A DNA stretch of 41,951 bases from a virus: IMG/VR virus record IMGVR_UViG_3300032050_000284, positions 1 to 41,951 of that record; one strand, 5' to 3'. Below the pieces are notes generated by a model that was given only the letters and a program-made list of their open reading frames with translations, was not told where the DNA came from and did not search any database. Shown here in pieces: positions 26,801-35,582 of this stretch (positions are counted from its first letter, which is position 1; each line of letters opens with the position of its first letter). The translations under genes and the position numbers were made by a program.

Positions 26801-29198
26801 CGTCTTCATCGTCTAAGAAGTTCCAGTAAAAGTTTTCACTATTATTATTAATTTTTGTGTGATTGGATACACCTTGATATCGTCCACGAGTTGATGAATT
26901 TTGAACATCAAAATCATAGGTGCCCGTATCGTGAATCATACCACCAACAATTCTAAATTCTGGTCCATTTCCTCCTGCTGGAATAACTAGTCCATAGTCA
27001 GGATTTTGAATGTCTACTGCGGCGGCTTCTAATACCGCCCCATTTTCCATTCGTATCGCCGTGGAATTTGCTGTACCGTCACCTTGGTACTTTGCCGCAT
27101 ATAAACTTAAACTTGCACTTGGTCCCGCTATATAATTACCAATAACAGCACTTGCCGATGGGAACAAGTAGTAGTTTTCCATATTGGCATCAACTACGGT
27201 ACCGTTACTTGACGATACATACGTACCGTAACTGAATGTTCCATTCATATCGACATATTCACCGAAGAATGATGTTGCTGCTGTATTACCAATTACTTTA
27301 ACACCGTAATCACAATCATAAATGGATATTTTGTGAACCAGTGCAAATCCATCCAAATCAGTTGCATCAAACGCCGCACATCCAACACCGGAACCTCGCA
27401 GTGTCATAAATGATACTTCACTCGTATTACCGAGTTTGAAGATGTTATGATTGCTTCCAGAGGCAATTACTTCTGTGGCTTGAATGTCCGACCCGAATAT
27501 ACTGACATATGGTTTATTAGTTAAATCAATTTCACTTTCAGTAAATTGACCAGGACCAACTTCAATGATATATCTATTATTTTCAGATGAGTCGGTGATA
27601 TATGCTACGGATGCACTGATAGAGGTGAAGTCTCCACCTTTCTTTGCAACGGTAATCTTTCGTGGGTCTTGTCCGACTTCGTATAGTGGAGCATTTAAGG
27701 CAATTTGTGTCTTTAAGAAATTGTCCGTACCTTGTACTTTACCCAACGACCCCGTATGTTCAATTGCTACGTCTGTCGTACAATTTTCAAAGTTTAAGGC
27801 AATTGCGTCAATACTTGGCGCAGAACCAGTCTGTGGTGCCCAAATACCCCGTATCCAACGTTGGAAGTTGACGCCTGTTAGTCGAAGTTGTCCACCATTA
27901 TATACTTTAAACCCCGTTCCTCGTGCCGCACCTGTTGCACGGGTTAACAAACATCCATTAACAATGAACGTACAGCCTGGTGCATCAGCAAGAGCAAAGA
28001 TTTGGTCATTGTCAGTTCCTGCAACACCACCGTTGGTAGACGTAACGTTACGTAATTGCATACGTCCGATACCACCATCGGACCCAGATGTCACGTAGAA
28101 ACCAACATCAAATGATTTACTTCCCGAAGTGAACCCACCGTACTTGACGTTGGAACATTGGAGGATACAATTTCCACTACTTCCACTACCCACAACTTTT
28201 GCGTTTGTATAGTTGGTGCCAAATCGAACGTTTTCTACATACGCAATAGCGTTCGTTTGTGGTGTTGTTGGTGAAGAATATACGACAGCGGAGGTATTTG
28301 CAGCAGTAGACCCTTGTATCTGCATGTCAATGACCATTGTTTGGTCAGCCATGACGAAGATGGTATTTGCAGGGTTTGATGCAGAGACAACTGTGGAAAT
28401 AGACGAATCACCCTTAATTGCAATATACGGTTTTAACGTAATCGTATCTTCAATGTACACGCCGGGATATACACGCACCGTGTACGTATTTGCTGCAGAA
28501 GCGTCTGTAATGCTATCAACCGCTGCTTTGATTGATGTATAATTCGTGTTACTACCGGCAAGTCCCACCGTTACATAATTGTCAATAAATGATGGCGGTG
28601 TGTATGACGCAGAAGTTGCAAATGATGCACTTATTACATTACTTGCCCAACTGCTCGTACCAATCAATGTACCTGTGAATGAGCCGCTAAAACTACCAGT
28701 ATTTATTTGTAATGACGATGATACCAATCCACTCGGTAATGTTAGCGGGGCAAAGGATGCAGAGGTAGCAAACGATGCCGTAGCAGGAGTAAAGGTAATA
28801 GAGGTCGCCGCACTTGCCGTGGTAGCAAATGATGCCGTTCCTATCAATGAACCACTGAATGCACTTGCTGACACCACCCCTTGTACTTGCAACGGTGTAG
28901 TTGGTCGAGCCATACCAATACCAACACGACTTCCGGTCACCACCAACGTATTTTGGTTCAATGTTCCCATCACCACTCTATCATCACTAAATACTTCAAG
29001 AATGGGTAATCCTGAAATATCATTGACGCTCATGAGTGAGCCAGAGAGTTGATCAGTAATAGAGAATAATGACCCGCTGTTGCCGTAGAAAGCTACACCA
29101 CCGGACGCTTCTACTTGGAGACGAATCGTATCGTTATTTGCTGACCCACTAAATTGTATACTGGCGGCACCAGGTGTGATAAGAATATTATTTGGCAT
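23871..29198 (-). CDS. Giant mosaic tail fibre / beta-helix / YadA-head-like protein (1775 aa)
   Basis: 1775 residues, the largest complete gene here. Order: an N-terminal fibre shaft (1-200); a pectate-lyase-like right-handed beta helix starting DNYVTVGLAGSNTNYTSIK (about 205-470); a second similar beta helix starting ITVAKKGGDFTSISASV (about 515-756); a beta domain with NYIYITDAGTLT and NIILGRVVT (about 800-940); the widespread phage motif LDADDHTQYLLVNGARAMAG (about 1106-1130); a shaft; a block of NIG-x-x-AG repeats like the head of YadA-type trimeric adhesins (about 1260-1493); another shaft holding the cassette SSVHFLDGVKKELNTEG; and a C-terminal sandwich ending TTYWIATAYGEN (about 1697-1775). 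Likely a long trimeric fibre whose beta helices may bind or cut host surface polysaccharide; enzyme residues were not identified. A promoter-like motif lies 23 nt upstream. Confidence 0.82.
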   Translation of the reverse strand: MPNNILITPGAASIQFSGSANNDTIRLQVEASGGVAFYGNSGSLFSITDQLSGSLMSVNDISGLPILEVFSDDRVVMGTLNQNTLVVTGSRVGIGMARPTTPLQVQGVVSASAFSGSLIGTASFATTASAATSITFTPATASFATSASFAPLTLPSGLVSSSLQINTGSFSGSFTGTLIGTSSWASNVISASFATSASYTPPSFIDNYVTVGLAGSNTNYTSIKAAVDSITDASAANTYTVRVYPGVYIEDTITLKPYIAIKGDSSISTVVSASNPANTIFVMADQTMVIDMQIQGSTAANTSAVVYSSPTTPQTNAIAYVENVRFGTNYTNAKVVGSGSSGNCILQCSNVKYGGFTSGSKSFDVGFYVTSGSDGGIGRMQLRNVTSTNGGVAGTDNDQIFALADAPGCTFIVNGCLLTRATGAARGTGFKVYNGGQLRLTGVNFQRWIRGIWAPQTGSAPSIDAIALNFENCTTDVAIEHTGSLGKVQGTDNFLKTQIALNAPLYEVGQDPRKITVAKKGGDFTSISASVAYITDSSENNRYIIEVGPGQFTESEIDLTNKPYVSIFGSDIQATEVIASGSNHNIFKLGNTSEVSFMTLRGSGVGCAAFDATDLDGFALVHKISIYDCDYGVKVIGNTAATSFFGEYVDMNGTFSYGTYVSSSNGTVVDANMENYYLFPSASAVIGNYIAGPSASLSLYAAKYQGDGTANSTAIRMENGAVLEAAAVDIQNPDYGLVIPAGGNGPEFRIVGGMIHDTGTYDFDVQNSSTRGRYQGVSNHTKINNNSENFYWNFLDDEDGENDVTRKLSVTFADGTHTDATTLIFKGSPMGVMQGGTITTGSGFGITAASGFGYLQDTIDTDVYKRLDWVDGTLTLTANSNNYIYITDAGTLTSAGTIPDNETNIILGRVVTNDTKVEFIDQTLYNGEHMANKLSTFNRKALGPVFAAGSTVTQNVTPFKLDVTQGTYFFSENEFTPIGTSSINLTQYYPSASAWARYTSSIVPNNVYASSSALVAMSASAYTKHTVYLVGDGADEKYFLILNSNQYSTLVEAENANLPSIPSYFNDGVVPLAAVYVQSGSANITQIQDIRPIIGFRATGVNASSVHGNLLGLDADDHTQYLLVNGARAMAGTLSLGGNDITNVGTMFGTASWATNAVNAITASAANSITFTPATASFAPTSSLTISASFATSSSRAVTSSFSISSSFTTNAVSSSYPLQVVNSSLVSFEVSRSGVIPTGSVILGANAAGLLTNNPNGIIVIGSHSLFSSSLTNSTNSGVYIGAGTAARGGTFFSDVIIGPLASANSNVGAGQVVAIGLSANANTTGSGNTVSIGSRPGVFSKYVDYAISIGEYAGSNVQRATYAINIGYYAGEFGNSGSRRIAIGEYAGAYTDLSEYSVNIGTLAGLGVSSSAGSINIGRDAGRFTGNATNNSKSINYSTNIGHGAGKNASTPFSINIGVSAGQPTSSILTGSNTIVIGNGIAVPNNSTNFMNLGGLLFATGIHSSSDFVNSPTTVTSSLSAQAKVGILTPTPQYTLDVSGSGNFTNGLTVTGSLIATASWASNSVSSSFATSASWAPSIGGVTSIVAGNGLTGGTINSTGTITLDTSSVHFLDGVKKELNTEGVVSSSTQISYTQLQNIPANIVSSSAQVIAFLPVGTVSSSLQISTGSFTGSFSGSLLGSSSFATTSSFASNVLRSKAGNVTNTSFAGNPRKATVTFTTAFPNTNYAITVTGEDARSWTIESKLAGSFVINANSNTGLAGTTYWIATAYGEN

Positions 29199-29221
29199 AG
29201 TGTTTCTTAAAAGTTACCTAT

Positions 29222-29228
29222 ATAAATA
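29222..29228 (-). promoter_or_regulatory. Promoter-like TATTTAT motif before the 1775-residue fibre gene
   Basis: TATTTAT on the minus strand in the context ACTATTTATATAGGT, 23 nt before ATG 29198, in a 33-nt gap. Confidence 0.4.
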
Positions 29229-29231
29229 GTT

Positions 29232-29984
29232 TTAAGTATTGAAACGTGACCGTAATGCATTGTAGTTTTGTAGAATTTCTAATGCGGATAATACTCTATT
29301 GTATATTTTAATACTTGCTATATTGCCTGCAAACGGAAATTGCGTAGTTCCAACATCATATCCAGAACCAATTCGAAGTGATGTGTCGGGTGTAGAAATT
29401 GTTCCAGCTATACTAGTGGAATGTTTGAATTGTCCATCGTAATATAATTCTATTCTACTTTGTGCAATATCTGTAATTCCAACTATTTGATGCCATGCGT
29501 TGTCACCGTTCGTTATCCCAAGTGATTCTTTCGACCATGTAAAATACGGGGTAGTTCCGTTCGATGTAGCATATATCAATACCATTTGGTCCGTTCCAGA
29601 CGAATTCCATGTTCTTACGACCTGTCTATCATCTAAATAGAATGCAAAGTTTGTTAATGAATCACTATTATTTCTATTTGTCATAATAGCATTAAATGTT
29701 CCATTGATATTTCCAGCACGTATCCACAATTCTACAGTTTTACTTGTTGTATTATTGAAACTAGATGAATTTGCAATTATTACTTGATCATCAATTCCGT
29801 CAAATGCAATATTGCCAAGATTTGATGAATTAAAGGTAGAACCACTCACCAATGAAGCGGAAATCGTACTTCCTAATAAATCACGCCAAACAGTACCACT
29901 TCCTGGATATGACTTTCTACTTCCTGCATCAAACGTAAGTACCAATCCATCTTCTACAATATTCGGTCCACCACTGACAGCCAT
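29232..29984 (-). CDS. LamG/concanavalin A-like lectin domain protein (250 aa)
   Basis: 250 residues forming essentially one Laminin-G-3-type domain. It starts GLVLTFDAGSRKSYPGSGT and WRDLLG, continues IAFDGIDDQVIIANS, KTVELWIRAG, WHQIVGITDI, IELYYDGQFKH, LRIGSGYDVG and ends FAGNIASIKIYNRVLSALEI. These are the standard strands of LamG sandwiches attached to phage fibres and tailspikes, which usually bind glycans. It closely resembles the C-terminal half of its neighbour at 29987-31642, so the two are probably related by duplication. No catalytic site was seen. Likely a receptor-binding adhesin. Confidence 0.82.
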   Translation of the reverse strand: MAVSGGPNIVEDGLVLTFDAGSRKSYPGSGTVWRDLLGSTISASLVSGSTFNSSNLGNIAFDGIDDQVIIANSSSFNNTTSKTVELWIRAGNINGTFNAIMTNRNNSDSLTNFAFYLDDRQVVRTWNSSGTDQMVLIYATSNGTTPYFTWSKESLGITNGDNAWHQIVGITDIAQSRIELYYDGQFKHSTSIAGTISTPDTSLRIGSGYDVGTTQFPFAGNIASIKIYNRVLSALEILQNYNALRSRFNT

Positions 29985-29986
29985 AA

Positions 29987-31642
29987 TTATACTCCGAAAC
30001 GACCACGGGTGGCATTAAAGTTTTGAAGAATTTCTGCGGCAGTCAATGCTCTATTATAAATTTGTACAAACCCAATATTTCCAGCATAAAATAAATCATT
30101 AATACGTCTGCCTATCTGTAGATTCGTTGTTTCAGCCGCATATACTTGGCCCGAATTTGATTGAGCGGCTTGGTTTAACTCACCATCAATATAAATTTGA
30201 GCACCATTATTTGCCCCCACAGTCGTACTGGTTGTAAATTGTACCACTACTTGATGCCATTTATTATCATTAACCGTAGTATTTGATCTTCTAGTGAACG
30301 TGGTAAATCCAGCAGAATTCTTAGATGCACATCCAACAAATCCACTGTCAATTGATACCGTCCAACCACCCACGATATATCCCTTAGTTAAAAATAAACC
30401 CGACGTAGCTGATGTCTGTAACCATGTAACTATGGTAAATGTAGTATCTACGAAATTAAAATTTGCTTGGTTTGCCACATCTACATACTGGGTACTTCCA
30501 TTGAAGGAAATACTTCCTCCATTTGCAGAACTGAACGTGGGTCCATTAGTTAATGTCCCCGTATTACTATTACCCGTTAAATCATTCCATGTCGTACCAG
30601 TACTAGGATACGATTTTCTATTTCCCGCATCTAAGGCTAATATTAACCCGTCGTTTATAATTTTAGGACCATACTTTGCATTATATATTGTCTGGGTAGA
30701 GACGTTTGGTTGGGTTGGTCCAATACTCCACAAAGTTCCACGAGACTTTCCATCAAAGTCATCAGAAAATGCACCCGTGGCACTCGTACTTAAATTTGTC
30801 CCAAATCCTAATGCGGCTGTGTCCAGTGTAGATAGATGAAAATTTAAACTTGCGCTGTCTACAAATCTAAATGTTTGACTTGTTCTATTATTTACACCTG
30901 GAGCAGTTGCACTCGTTGTTGCGTTGTTTGTTGAAAATGTGGTATTGAATCCACTACCACTGAATCCAGGTCCGGTTCCAGTTGCCGCGATGCAATTTCT
31001 AACCACAGTGGGGTCTGCTGAAGACGGTCTAAATCCATTTCTAAGTCCTATTGTAAAAGCAAGACAATTATCATAATCAACGTTTGAATTATCGTGTTGA
31101 AACACCCCTTGATCAGATCGTCCATTTCCATCTATCATTATTCCTACACAATTCTGCAATCGAGGGCGTGGCGTACCACTCCCTTGAGCAAAAAATGCTC
31201 TACCGACATCTCCATTATTTCCGCTACGCATTATCGTATTTCTAATCAATACTCCGGTAAGACCACCGCTGCCCACAAAAATTGCATTATTATTTGCATT
31301 GTTCGTTGTATGATGTACGTAAATACCGTCTACTTGTGTATAGGATTGTTGTATCGACAACATCGTTCCTGGACTACCGGATTGTAGTACATATTGCGAA
31401 CCATCTGTTTTTGGTGGTAGTGTTGCTTTTGCCGATGGATGTGCTCGTATAATAATATAATTATTGACACCAGTAGTCCATCCAGATATGGTTGTCAGTG
31501 TGGTATCCACAAATCCATAACATTCTGCAACAGCAATTTCATCTGCCGTCACTAAGTTTCTTTGTTGTGCAGCTTCCCATGCAGATAATGATGAATAATC
31601 TCCGCCGGATGATTTAATCGTATGAACAACAGTCGTAGGCAT
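29987..31642 (-). CDS. Beta-helix plus LamG lectin adhesin (551 aa)
   Basis: 551 residues in two parts. Residues 1-320 look like a pectate-lyase-type right-handed beta helix: TIKSSGGDYSSLSAWEAAQ at the start, NYIIIRAHPSAKATLP, YTQVDGIYVHHTT, GVLIRNTIMRSGN, NCVGIMIDGNG, VVRNCIAATGTGPG. Residues about 330-551 form a LamG domain (DGLILALDAGNRKSYPSTGT, ISFNGSTQYVDVA, KWHQVVVQFTT, QIYIDGELNQ, YAGNIGFVQIYNRALTAAEI) very similar to the neighbouring 250-residue protein. The ATG shares one base with the preceding stop. Such two-part proteins recognise and sometimes degrade surface glycans; a degrading activity is not shown here. Confidence 0.8.
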   Translation of the reverse strand: MPTTVVHTIKSSGGDYSSLSAWEAAQQRNLVTADEIAVAECYGFVDTTLTTISGWTTGVNNYIIIRAHPSAKATLPPKTDGSQYVLQSGSPGTMLSIQQSYTQVDGIYVHHTTNNANNNAIFVGSGGLTGVLIRNTIMRSGNNGDVGRAFFAQGSGTPRPRLQNCVGIMIDGNGRSDQGVFQHDNSNVDYDNCLAFTIGLRNGFRPSSADPTVVRNCIAATGTGPGFSGSGFNTTFSTNNATTSATAPGVNNRTSQTFRFVDSASLNFHLSTLDTAALGFGTNLSTSATGAFSDDFDGKSRGTLWSIGPTQPNVSTQTIYNAKYGPKIINDGLILALDAGNRKSYPSTGTTWNDLTGNSNTGTLTNGPTFSSANGGSISFNGSTQYVDVANQANFNFVDTTFTIVTWLQTSATSGLFLTKGYIVGGWTVSIDSGFVGCASKNSAGFTTFTRRSNTTVNDNKWHQVVVQFTTSTTVGANNGAQIYIDGELNQAAQSNSGQVYAAETTNLQIGRRINDLFYAGNIGFVQIYNRALTAAEILQNFNATRGRFGV

Positions 31643-32040
31643 TAATTAATACTCAAGAATTCGTTCGTAATTTTATTTTTCACACATTCACACAATCTTT
31701 CTGAGGTTACTGTTAATACCCCCGTGGATAGTAATGTATTTTCTTCTTCCGTCAATAAACTAACATCAAGTTTCCAGATGCGCTGTAATAATACGATTGG
31801 TGTTTCCCCATCATATTCTACATATTGTGATGAGAGAACTTCTAATTGTTCAAATAAGACAAGGGGGACACTGACTATCCAAAATTTTGGATTTGACGCC
31901 GTGAAGGGATGTTCTTCTCTCCCCCATTCATGGACATCAGATTTAACAACAATAATATCCCCTTGTTTATAACAATCACGTTCATTGATAATTGGGTCAT
32001 CATGAACGTTATCTTGATTAAAAATTAATAACTGTGCCAT
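31642..32040 (-). CDS. Small phage protein of unknown function (132 aa)
   Basis: 132 residues, acidic. The first half is beta-rich: CYKQGDIIVVKSDVHEWG, then PFTASNPKFWIVSVPLV, which resembles small proteins encoded beside fibre genes in many environmental phages. The second half is helical with an acidic LTEEENTLLSTG turn and two Cys (CECVKNK). It is tightly packed: two nt from the fibre gene stop and overlapping the next start by one base. It could be a fibre-assembly chaperone or attachment protein, but there is no direct evidence. Confidence 0.6.
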   Translation of the reverse strand: MAQLLIFNQDNVHDDPIINERDCYKQGDIIVVKSDVHEWGREEHPFTASNPKFWIVSVPLVLFEQLEVLSSQYVEYDGETPIVLLQRIWKLDVSLLTEEENTLLSTGVLTVTSERLCECVKNKITNEFLSIN

Positions 32041-32041
32041 A

Positions 32042-35000
32042 CTACTCCACCGTAATTAAGTTCGGTACGTCCTTACGAGTTGCGTGAACGAGATAGAAAC
32101 AGTCAATTGCCGAACGTGACTTAATTGTTATCATATTGTTTTCTATTTTGTCCACGTATGCTTCTTGTGGGCCGCTAATTGGCGTTAATTGTACGGTAAT
32201 ACTTGCTGCATCTACTAACCATTCCCATTCTTCTGGAAGTTGGATGAATGCCGTACCAGTAAACGTACTGGTTGTTCTGCCTCGTGCATACACCGCATGT
32301 TCTGGACCTTCCAACACACCGTAGATTAAACTCTTACCAGCCAATCGTTGGTGGTCGATTCTGAAACTCTTGGTTGTTGCTTGGAATGCTCCAAGAACTG
32401 TCGTTGAGCCAGTGACGAACAATCCTTGTGTCGTACTGCCGGAAATAATTAATGAACCACTGATTACCGCAGGAGTTGTTCTTCCGTCATATGGGAATGG
32501 TGTACTTGATGCTGCATTTAGTGCCCAACTTGCCGTTCCGAAGAAGCCTACTGCATTACTAATTGAACTGGTATATGATGAAGCTGATACATTTCCTTGC
32601 ACATGCAATCTACTTCCGCGAGGTACTGCTCCACCTACGCCTACATCACCACTAGTACTAACAAAAAATACAATTTTACTTGCTATTGTTGGAGAATTGC
32701 TATAAAATTCAAAATCATTTACAACATTTGATGAACCAAAACTGATTGTATTTGTATTGGTAGATTGACCGATTAACCAGTTATTATTTGCTCTATATGC
32801 TGCACCGCCTTGCGGGATAGTGATTGATCCACTAACTTCCAATTTTTGGGTAGGAGTTAATGTTGATATACCAACATTGCCCGTACCAGCTATAAACATC
32901 GGGGTATTACTTGGCGTAGATGCTGCTAGACTATTAAAATAGATATCACTTGTAACATTATCTGCACCAATTGAAATTGCATTTGTTACAGAAGACTTAC
33001 CTATTAACCACGTATCATTTATTCTGTATGCTGTCCCCAGTGGTATCGTTACCGACCCACTCACCGTCAACCGTTGTGTTGCTGACGTAGTACCTATACC
33101 AATATTATTAGTACTCTGGAATATATTACTAGATGATTGCGCCGTAGCACTGGTCCACAATGGAATATAATTTGTAGTTCCGCCTGTTAGTCCACCTGCA
33201 GCAGAATTCAACGCATATGATGCCGTTGTTGCAAACGATGCAGTTGCAGGCGTAAAGGTAATAGAATTTGCTGCACTTGCAGACGTTGCAAATGAACTTG
33301 ATACCGAATTACTTGCCCAACTTGATGTACCAAATAATGAACCCGTAAAGGAACTAGCCGATACGTTACCTTGAACGTGTAATAATGTTCCCGGAGTTAT
33401 TGTTCCAATACCAACGCCTGTCGTATTAGAGTAGATAGTTTGACCACTACTTCCCAGTTTAATAGCACCAACGGTACTATCTTGTTGTCCGTGAATACCT
33501 AATGTATTTGCTGTATTTACGTCATATAGTGCCGCATCATCGCCACCTTGAAAGAATTTTGCTCCATTAGTACTAATTGCTAATACTGTTCCATCGTATG
33601 TGAGGGTGGATTCTGCATTTATTCCCCCCGCACCCGTTGATGTTATTACACGATTATCGGTTGCATTTGTGTACGAGGAAACGGCAGAAGCTGCTGCTTG
33701 TAAGTTGGTTCCCGCTGCTCCGGAGCCGGAAGTCATGTCTACGAAGAATCCACGAGCACTACCACCTTGTTCAAAAAATCGTAATTTATTTTGAAAAATG
33801 TCAATCGTTACACCAGTTCCAGCTATTGTACTATTAGTTTGTGGTTTTGCTAATAGAATTTCTCCACCTTCGTCGCCGGAAGAGTTATTGGATATAAGAT
33901 TTGTGCCAGCAATTATGTTTCCAGAGGCACTGACTGTTTGATTCAGTATGTTGAGAAACGAAGCAGTTTGTGCAAATGATGCTGTCGTAGGTGTGAACGT
34001 GATAGACGTTGCTGCACTTGCTGACACCGAATTACTTGCCCAACTACTCGTACCAATAAGTGTGCCGGTGAATGAACCACTGAAACTTCCCGTATTAATT
34101 TGTGTTGAACTTGATACCAATCCGTTCGGTAATATCGTTGGTGCAAATGATGCAGAAATAGCAAATGATGATGTTAAGTTATTAATAACGTTTGGTAATA
34201 CGTTTATACTTCCGGTAACATTTAATGAACCGGATAATACGTGTTGGTTATTTGATTCCAAAATAAGTTTCGTATTTGCTTCTGCATCTTCGCCACCCAC
34301 GAAAAACATAATATGTTCATCGGGAGTGGTGTTACCAATATGTAACATACGACCAGTAGAATACAAATACGCATCATTTGGACCACCCACCGCATTTAGT
34401 ACAGCATAATCACTACTATTAATTCCCATGTTAATGAAATTTGTAGTTTCTGTACCATTATTTGCCGTTGCTACGAAGTCAGCGGATGCTTGGTCTCCTG
34501 CACTCTGATTTGTTAAATTAACCTGACTGTAATTATTTACATTACTAACTGCCGTAATAAGATTGATTGATGACGTATTTAACGCACCAACGTACAATGA
34601 TTCTGGATCACCGGTTGTAATACTATTGGTATTGATACCCACAGTTCCACCGGCATCAACATACACACGTGCATTATTATCAGCATCACCCGGTCCAGAG
34701 AACAAAATAATACGTGAATCTGGTCCTAATGTACCTATTAATAAATCACTACCGGTTGAAAATAGATACGCATCAAGTGGACCACCGATTTGATCAAGAC
34801 GAGCATACGTACTTGAATTAATGCCCATTTCTATAAATCCACCAATATCATTCCCCGTATCGGCAGTTGCTTTATAGTTTGTGGACGCAGATACTCCACT
34901 ACTAATATTTCGAATATTTACTCTATAATCACTATCAATTGTACCGTGTGCATAGATAACATTTCTAACACCGGTTTCACCTGAGTGTACCGCCAATGTT

Positions 35001-35383
35001 TCCCCTTCTGGGGAATGTACGTGTGGTGTAGTATCATATCCAATAAAAATACCTTTTGGTAATTGATAGATTACACTTGACGTTAATTCGTTATTAGAAG
35101 AACCTGTCCATAATGGAATATAATTTGCGGTACCGCCAGTGATACGGGATGTTACTGAGGCCGACGTGACGTTATTTGCCCAACTACTGGTACCGATAAC
35201 GTTTCCAGTAAATGAACCGCTGAAACTGCCGGTATTAACCTGTGCCGACGATGACACAAATCCAGAAATAATTCCAGACAATAATACAGACCGAGTAACT
35301 GCACCATCAAAGTTTTGTATAGATTCCGTTGGTATCGTATTTGCCCGTATTTGTTGTCCGGAAATTTTTGTAAAATCAGCCAT
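32042..35383 (-). CDS. Large tail fibre with conserved C-terminal domain (1113 aa)
   Basis: 1113 residues. Shaft repeats (QVNTGSFSGSFTGNVIGTSS, ASFATTASYA) alternate with folded modules. Two copies of a ~100-residue module (about 155-255 and 275-385) share MGINSS-x-Y, IGGPLDAYLFSTGS or VGGPNDAYLYSTGR, and LFSGPGDAD or FVGGEDAE; a third copy is in the 449-residue fibre. A second tandem pair lies about 760-945 (AYRINDTWLIGKSS and AYRANNNWLIGQST, each ending FIAGTGNVGI or FFVSTSGDVGV). FPYDGRTTPAVISGSLI precedes the C-terminal domain (about 1008-1113: FRIDHQRLAGKSLIYGVLEG, PEHAVYARGR, FIQLPEEWEWLVDAASI, VQLTPISGPQEAYV), common at the ends of phage fibres. Its start overlaps the preceding small gene by 8 nt. 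Confidence 0.82.
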   Translation of the reverse strand: MADFTKISGQQIRANTIPTESIQNFDGAVTRSVLLSGIISGFVSSSAQVNTGSFSGSFTGNVIGTSSWANNVTSASVTSRITGGTANYIPLWTGSSNNELTSSVIYQLPKGIFIGYDTTPHVHSPEGETLAVHSGETGVRNVIYAHGTIDSDYRVNIRNISSGVSASTNYKATADTGNDIGGFIEMGINSSTYARLDQIGGPLDAYLFSTGSDLLIGTLGPDSRIILFSGPGDADNNARVYVDAGGTVGINTNSITTGDPESLYVGALNTSSINLITAVSNVNNYSQVNLTNQSAGDQASADFVATANNGTETTNFINMGINSSDYAVLNAVGGPNDAYLYSTGRMLHIGNTTPDEHIMFFVGGEDAEANTKLILESNNQHVLSGSLNVTGSINVLPNVINNLTSSFAISASFAPTILPNGLVSSSTQINTGSFSGSFTGTLIGTSSWASNSVSASAATSITFTPTTASFAQTASFLNILNQTVSASGNIIAGTNLISNNSSGDEGGEILLAKPQTNSTIAGTGVTIDIFQNKLRFFEQGGSARGFFVDMTSGSGAAGTNLQAAASAVSSYTNATDNRVITSTGAGGINAESTLTYDGTVLAISTNGAKFFQGGDDAALYDVNTANTLGIHGQQDSTVGAIKLGSSGQTIYSNTTGVGIGTITPGTLLHVQGNVSASSFTGSLFGTSSWASNSVSSSFATSASAANSITFTPATASFATTASYALNSAAGGLTGGTTNYIPLWTSATAQSSSNIFQSTNNIGIGTTSATQRLTVSGSVTIPLGTAYRINDTWLIGKSSVTNAISIGADNVTSDIYFNSLAASTPSNTPMFIAGTGNVGISTLTPTQKLEVSGSITIPQGGAAYRANNNWLIGQSTNTNTISFGSSNVVNDFEFYSNSPTIASKIVFFVSTSGDVGVGGAVPRGSRLHVQGNVSASSYTSSISNAVGFFGTASWALNAASSTPFPYDGRTTPAVISGSLIISGSTTQGLFVTGSTTVLGAFQATTKSFRIDHQRLAGKSLIYGVLEGPEHAVYARGRTTSTFTGTAFIQLPEEWEWLVDAASITVQLTPISGPQEAYVDKIENNMITIKSRSAIDCFYLVHATRKDVPNLITVE

Positions 35384-35579
35384 TCTGTTCTTCTGTTGTT
35401 AATGGTATTCCAAAAAATATTTTGGCATCGTCTTCGGTATCAAACCAGTACCATCCGTCTACTGGGTATGTATAAATATCTTTCTGACCACTTAATAGTT
35501 CAAAGGTAGGCCCATACACAAATGCTGGACCATGAAATAATTCATTATCTTGAAATTTATAAAAGCCTGATGTGTTCAT
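35376..35579 (-). CDS. Small tail accessory protein, YxFDT-type (67 aa)
   Basis: 67 residues with many aromatic residues: GFYKFQDNELFHGPAFVYGP, then YTYPVDGWYWFDTEDDAKIF. This pattern (YGP-x-(F/Y)-E-L ... YPxDGWYWF) is typical of short proteins found beside fibre genes in environmental phages. The ATG of the 1113-residue fibre overlaps its last 8 nt, so both are translated together. A role as fibre adaptor or chaperone is possible. Function unknown. Confidence 0.68.
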   Translation of the reverse strand: MNTSGFYKFQDNELFHGPAFVYGPTFELLSGQKDIYTYPVDGWYWFDTEDDAKIFFGIPLTTEEQNG

Positions 35580-35582
35580 ATA

